A stretch of 64,000 bases of DNA from assembly GCF_020819595.1 (NCBI RefSeq), contig NZ_JAJHNP010000011.1:62001-126000 (forward strand). Direction: 5' to 3'. The stretch comes from Streptomyces barringtoniae (lineage in GTDB: Bacteria; Actinomycetota; Actinomycetes; Streptomycetales; Streptomycetaceae). Below are positions 60,672 through 64,000 of this stretch, one piece after another (position 1 is the first letter of the stretch; each line of letters begins with the position of its first letter). The notes under the pieces are model-generated. The model was not told the origin of the DNA. It saw only the letters and a program-made list of their open reading frames with translations, and did no database searches. The position numbers were made by a program, and so were the translations under genes.

Positions 60672-61234
60672 CGCCGCGGCTGCTGGTGGCCGGCGTCGGC
60701 AACATCTTCCTCGCCGACGACGCCTTCGGCCCCGAGGTGATCCGTGCCCTCGGCCCGCGCCCGCTGCCGCCCGAGGTGCGGGTCCACGACTACGGCATCC
60801 GGGGCATGGACCTCGCCTACGACCTGCTCGACGGGTACGACACGGCCGTCCTGGTGGACACCGCGCGCCGCGGCCACCACCCGGGCACCCTGTCCCTGAT
60901 CGAGGCCGAACCGCCCGACGGCAGCGTCGTGCCCGAGGCCCACGGCATGGACCCCGCGAAGGTGCTCGCCCTCGCCACGCACCTCGGCGAGGAGCCCCTG
61001 CCCCGCGTTCTCGTCCTGGCCTGCGAGCCCGAGCTGCTTCCCAGCGGCGACGAGGACCTCCTGCCGGGGCTCAGCACACCGGTCCGGGAGGCCGTCGGCC
61101 GGGCCGTGGACGCGCTGCACACGCTGATCCCGGCCCTGCTCGCCGATCCCGGCGCGCCCGCGCCCCCGTTGGGCCGCCCGGTGGAATCCGGGCCCCCCTG
61201 CCCGGCTGCGCTGCCGGGAACGGCGGGCGGCTGA
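60668..61234 (+). CDS. hydrogenase maturation endopeptidase
   Basis: 188 residues. LLVAGVGNIFLADDAFGPEV holds the first nickel-binding acidic position (Asp where HybD has Glu16), DTARRGHHPG the second, and EAHGMDPAKV the histidine. This HyaD/HupD-family protease removes the C-terminal peptide of the large subunit after nickel insertion. A Pro-rich tail of about 30 residues is extra. TTG at 60668 overlaps the hypX stop (TTGA). Confidence 0.9.
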   Translation: MTPRLLVAGVGNIFLADDAFGPEVIRALGPRPLPPEVRVHDYGIRGMDLAYDLLDGYDTAVLVDTARRGHHPGTLSLIEAEPPDGSVVPEAHGMDPAKVLALATHLGEEPLPRVLVLACEPELLPSGDEDLLPGLSTPVREAVGRAVDALHTLIPALLADPGAPAPPLGRPVESGPPCPAALPGTAGG

Positions 61235-61307
61235 GCGGAACATCGGTGGAGCCCGGGCCGCAAGGACGCGGACCGGGCTCCACCGCCGTATCCGAGGAGC
61301 AGCGCCC

Positions 61308-62030
61308 ATGTGCCGGTCCGACGTCAAGCAGGCAGTCCTGGCGAAGAACGACGACCTGGCCGCGGAGCTGCGCGGCGATCTCGCCCGGCAGGGCGTGACC
61401 GTCGTCAACCTGCTGTCCAGCCCCGGCAGCGGCAAGACCGAACTCCTTGGCCGGGTCCTGGCCCGCGCGGTGCAGCGGGAGGTGCCGGTGGCGGCGCTGA
61501 CCGCGGACCTGGCCACCGAGAACGACGCCGTCCGGCTCGCCCGGTCCGGCGTTCCCGTCCAGCAGGTGCTGACCGACGGGCTGTGCCACCTGGAGGCCCG
61601 TCAGGTGCGGGCCCGACTGGCGGGCTGGCTGCCCGCGGACACCTCCGTGCTCTTCGTGGAGAACGTCGGCAACCTCGTCTGCCCGGCCGCGTACGACCTC
61701 GGCGAGACCCTGCGGGTGGTGCTGATGGCGGTCACGGAGGGCGAGGACAAGCCGCTGAAGTACCCGACCGCGTTCGGCTCCGCCCATCTGGTCGTGATCA
61801 CCAAGACGGACCTCGCCGAGCCGGCCGGCTTCGACGAGACCGCCTTCCGGGCGAACGTGCACCGGGTCAATCCGGGCGTGGAGATCGTACGGTCCTGTGC
61901 CCGCACCGGCGTCGGGGTCGGCACCCTCCTGGACCGCGCCCTGGCCGCCCGGGACGGCACCCTCCACCGGCCACCGCTCGCGCCGCATCCGCACGGCCAC
62001 CACCACAGCGCGCCCGCCCCCGCCGTATGA
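61308..62030 (+). CDS. hypB: HypB, GTPase for nickel insertion into hydrogenase
   Basis: 240 residues. P-loop SSPGSGKTELL (37-47), NVGNLVCPAAYDLGE and ITKTDLAE (guanine specificity) are intact, as is GLCHLEA near the metal site. The His-rich nickel-storage stretch, usually N-terminal, is at the C-terminus here (HPHGHHHS). ATG at 61308; GAGGAG lies upstream. Stop overlaps the hypF start (ATGA), 73 bp after the protease gene. Confidence 0.95.
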   Translation: MCRSDVKQAVLAKNDDLAAELRGDLARQGVTVVNLLSSPGSGKTELLGRVLARAVQREVPVAALTADLATENDAVRLARSGVPVQQVLTDGLCHLEARQVRARLAGWLPADTSVLFVENVGNLVCPAAYDLGETLRVVLMAVTEGEDKPLKYPTAFGSAHLVVITKTDLAEPAGFDETAFRANVHRVNPGVEIVRSCARTGVGVGTLLDRALAARDGTLHRPPLAPHPHGHHHSAPAPAV

Positions 62031-64000
62031 CGGCCCCGGCGACCGGCCTGGTCCGCCGCCGGCTCACGGTGCGCGGCACCGTGCAGGGGGTCGGCTTCCG
62101 GCCGTACGTGCACCGACTGGCCGCCGGCCTCGGCCTCGCCGGGTTCGTCGGCAACACCGGCGACGGCGTGATCGTGGAGGTCGAGGGCCCGGCGGACGAG
62201 GTCGACCGCTTCTGCGCCGTGCTGGCCGAAAAGCCGCCGCCCCTGGCCACCGTGAGCGGCATCGCCGGCGAGGACCTGCCCGCCACCGGCGACGCCGGCC
62301 CCTTCACCATCCGCTCCACCGAGCGCGCAGGCGGCCGCACCCAGCTGCCGCCCGACACCGCGACCTGCGCCGACTGCCTGCGTGAACTGGCCGATCCGGC
62401 CGATCGCCGGCACCGGCACCCGTTCGTCACCTGCACCCACTGCGGCCCCCGCTTCACCATCGCCACCGGGATGCCCTACGACCGGGTGGCCACGACGATG
62501 GCCGGCTTCCCGATGTGCCCCTCCTGCGCCCGCGAGTACGGCGACCCCCTCGACCGGCGCTTCCACGCCCAGCCGGTCGCCTGCCCCGGCTGCGGGCCAC
62601 GGCTCACCCTGACCCCGGCCTTCGGCGGCCTCCGCCCGGCCCGGGACGCGCACGCCCTCGCCACGGCACGGGCGCTGCTGGCCGCCGGACGGATCGTCGC
62701 CGTCAAGGGCGTCGGCGGCTACCACCTGGCCTGCGACGCCACCCACGACCGGGCCGTGGCCACGTTGCGCGACCGCAAGGAACGCGGCGGCAAGGCCTTC
62801 GCGGTGATGTGCGCCGACCTCGCCACCGCCGGGCGGATCGCGGTCCTCTCCGATGCCGAACGGGCCGCGCTGACCAGCGCCCGGCGCCCCATCGTCCTGC
62901 TGCGCAGGCGCACTCCGCCGGACGGCCTCCGCCTCGCGGACCAGGTCTGCCCGGGCAGCCCGCACGTGGGCGTGATGCTGCCCTACACCCCGGTCCACGC
63001 CCTGCTGTTCGGGCTGCCCGGCGATCCGCCCGGCCCCCGGGTGCTGGTCATGACCAGCGGCAACCGCTCCGGCGAGCCCATCGTCACCGACGACACCGAG
63101 GCCCTGACCCGGCTCGCCGGACTGGCCGACGCCTGGCTCGCCCACGACCGGCCCATCGCCTCGCCGTGCGACGACTCCCTGCTGCGGGTCCGCCCCGACG
63201 GCACCGCACAGGTCCTCAGACGGTCCCGCGGCTACGTCCCCCGCTCGCTGCGGCTCCCGGTGCCCGTACCGCCCGTGCTCGCGGTCGGCGGCGACCTGAA
63301 GAACGTCCTGTGCCTCGGCGAGGGCGACCAGGCCTGGTTCGGGCCGCACATCGGCGACATGGGCGAGCTGGCCACCCTGGAGGCCGCCGAGCGTGCCGAG
63401 CGGCACCTGACCCGCCTGACCGGAGTCACCCCGGTCCTGGTCGCGGCCGACCGGCACCCCGGCTACCACTCGGCCGGCTGGGCCCGGCGCCGTGCCTCCC
63501 GCCTCGCCGGCGGCTCCCTGCGGCTGGTCCAGCACCACCACGCCCACGTCGCCTCCGCGATGGCCGAACACGGGCTGGACGGCACCACGCCGGTGATCGG
63601 CGTCGCGTTCGACGGCACCGGGTACGGCGAGGACGGCACCGTGTGGGGCGGCGAGATCCTGCTCGCCGACTACGCCGGCCACCGGCGCTTCGCCCACCTC
63701 ACGCCGGCCCCGCTGCCCGGCGGAGACGCCGGCGTGGCCAACCCCTGCCGGCTGGCACTGGCTCGGTTGTGGGCGGCCGGGCTCGACTGGGCGCCGGACC
63801 TGCCGAGCGTGCGGGCATGCACCGAGGGCGAACTCGCGGTGCTGCGAAGACAGTTGGACCGGCAGGTGGCCTGCGTGCCGACGTCCAGCATGGGCCGGTT
63901 GTTCGACGCGGTGTCGTCCCTGGCCGGTGTGTGCCATCGCGCGGAGTACGAGGCACAGGCCGCGATGGAGCTGGAGGCGGCGGCGGCCGAGGCGCGGGAC
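62027..64000 (+). CDS. hypF: HypF, carbamoyltransferase for hydrogenase CN ligands (incomplete)
   Basis: The first 658 residues are in the window; the rest lies beyond. An acylphosphatase-like domain begins with TVQGVGFRPYVHRLA, then two zinc-finger pairs, CADC...CTHCGPRF and CPSC...CPGCGPRL, then a YrdC-like domain with GRIVAVKGVGGYHLACDA and the Kae1-like domain with QHHHAHVASAMAEHG. HypF transfers carbamoyl to HypE for the cyanide ligands. ATG at 62027 overlaps the hypB stop. hypC, hypD, hypE and the structural genes are presumably further right. Confidence 0.95.
   Translation, partial: MTAPATGLVRRRLTVRGTVQGVGFRPYVHRLAAGLGLAGFVGNTGDGVIVEVEGPADEVDRFCAVLAEKPPPLATVSGIAGEDLPATGDAGPFTIRSTERAGGRTQLPPDTATCADCLRELADPADRRHRHPFVTCTHCGPRFTIATGMPYDRVATTMAGFPMCPSCAREYGDPLDRRFHAQPVACPGCGPRLTLTPAFGGLRPARDAHALATARALLAAGRIVAVKGVGGYHLACDATHDRAVATLRDRKERGGKAFAVMCADLATAGRIAVLSDAERAALTSARRPIVLLRRRTPPDGLRLADQVCPGSPHVGVMLPYTPVHALLFGLPGDPPGPRVLVMTSGNRSGEPIVTDDTEALTRLAGLADAWLAHDRPIASPCDDSLLRVRPDGTAQVLRRSRGYVPRSLRLPVPVPPVLAVGGDLKNVLCLGEGDQAWFGPHIGDMGELATLEAAERAERHLTRLTGVTPVLVAADRHPGYHSAGWARRRASRLAGGSLRLVQHHHAHVASAMAEHGLDGTTPVIGVAFDGTGYGEDGTVWGGEILLADYAGHRRFAHLTPAPLPGGDAGVANPCRLALARLWAAGLDWAPDLPSVRACTEGELAVLRRQLDRQVACVPTSSMGRLFDAVSSLAGVCHRAEYEAQAAMELEAAAAEARD

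Noticed and set aside
1..64000. Antibiotic biosynthesis cluster
   Set aside because: No PKS, NRPS, terpene or RiPP core genes were found despite several efflux pumps and regulators.

Overview
The window is high-GC actinobacterial DNA. Frequent GTG and TTG starts, strong G/C third-position bias, and the gene families present (DUF4328, STAS and ANTAR regulators, DUF2267, many MFS pumps, GH46 chitosanase, M9 collagenase) all point to a Streptomyces chromosome. No rRNA, CRISPR array, prophage or intact insertion sequence is visible. The only RNA gene found is tRNA-Sec.

Layout, left half. 0-9 kb: the end of a LysR regulator, a secreted M9 collagenase, a long-form GAPDH, a PIG-V-like mannosyltransferase, an RsbU-like PP2C phosphatase and a stand-alone MASE1 membrane sensor. 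8.9-22 kb is the most distinctive block, a complete selenocysteine system (selA-selB, tRNA-Sec, selD) facing its client, a selenocysteine-containing formate dehydrogenase. The client gene has an in-frame UGA at Sec189 followed by a hairpin. The Fe-S subunit FdhB and the NrfD-like membrane anchor are encoded 3-5 kb away, behind an MFS gene and a HAD gene whose 3' ends have been duplicated. 22-28 kb: a decayed thiamine-diphosphate enzyme, an RsbW-like anti-sigma kinase, a CsbD-like stress protein, a MarR-MFS efflux pair with an inverted-repeat operator, a STAS-ANTAR-GAF protein and a DedA relic.

Layout, right half. 28-42 kb is mainly secreted or carbon-metabolism genes: aldo/keto reductase, ProP-like transporter, Tat-exported chitosanase with an upstream palindrome, phosphoglucomutase, SGNH esterase, a secreted protein made of 113 consecutive X-X-Pro triplets, M1 metallopeptidase and GH25 lysozyme. 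42-46.5 kb is a LacI regulon (MFS, LacI, alpha/beta hydrolase) marked by three related operators. 46.5-47.3 kb holds head-to-head remnants of an SDR and a MOSC gene. 47-57 kb has an SDR, a FUSC-like membrane protein, a 136-bp inverted-repeat element, an FAD monooxygenase/TetR pair with a 28-bp palindrome, an AI-2E-family protein, a nitroreductase, ANTAR, DUF2267, MgtC and DUF1360 proteins. 57.4-57.95 kb is a degenerate tandem-repeat tract. The right end (59-64 kb) is a translationally coupled [NiFe]-hydrogenase maturation operon: hypX, a maturation protease, hypB and hypF, the last cut by the window edge.

The formate dehydrogenase with its selenium machinery and the hydrogenase maturation genes suggest a strain able to draw electrons from formate and H2. 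The points most worth a second look are: selB and selD lie in one open frame interrupted only by a UGA that is antisense to the tRNA-Sec anticodon; SelA carries 11 exact 7-residue repeats at its N-terminus; and the X-X-Pro secreted protein.
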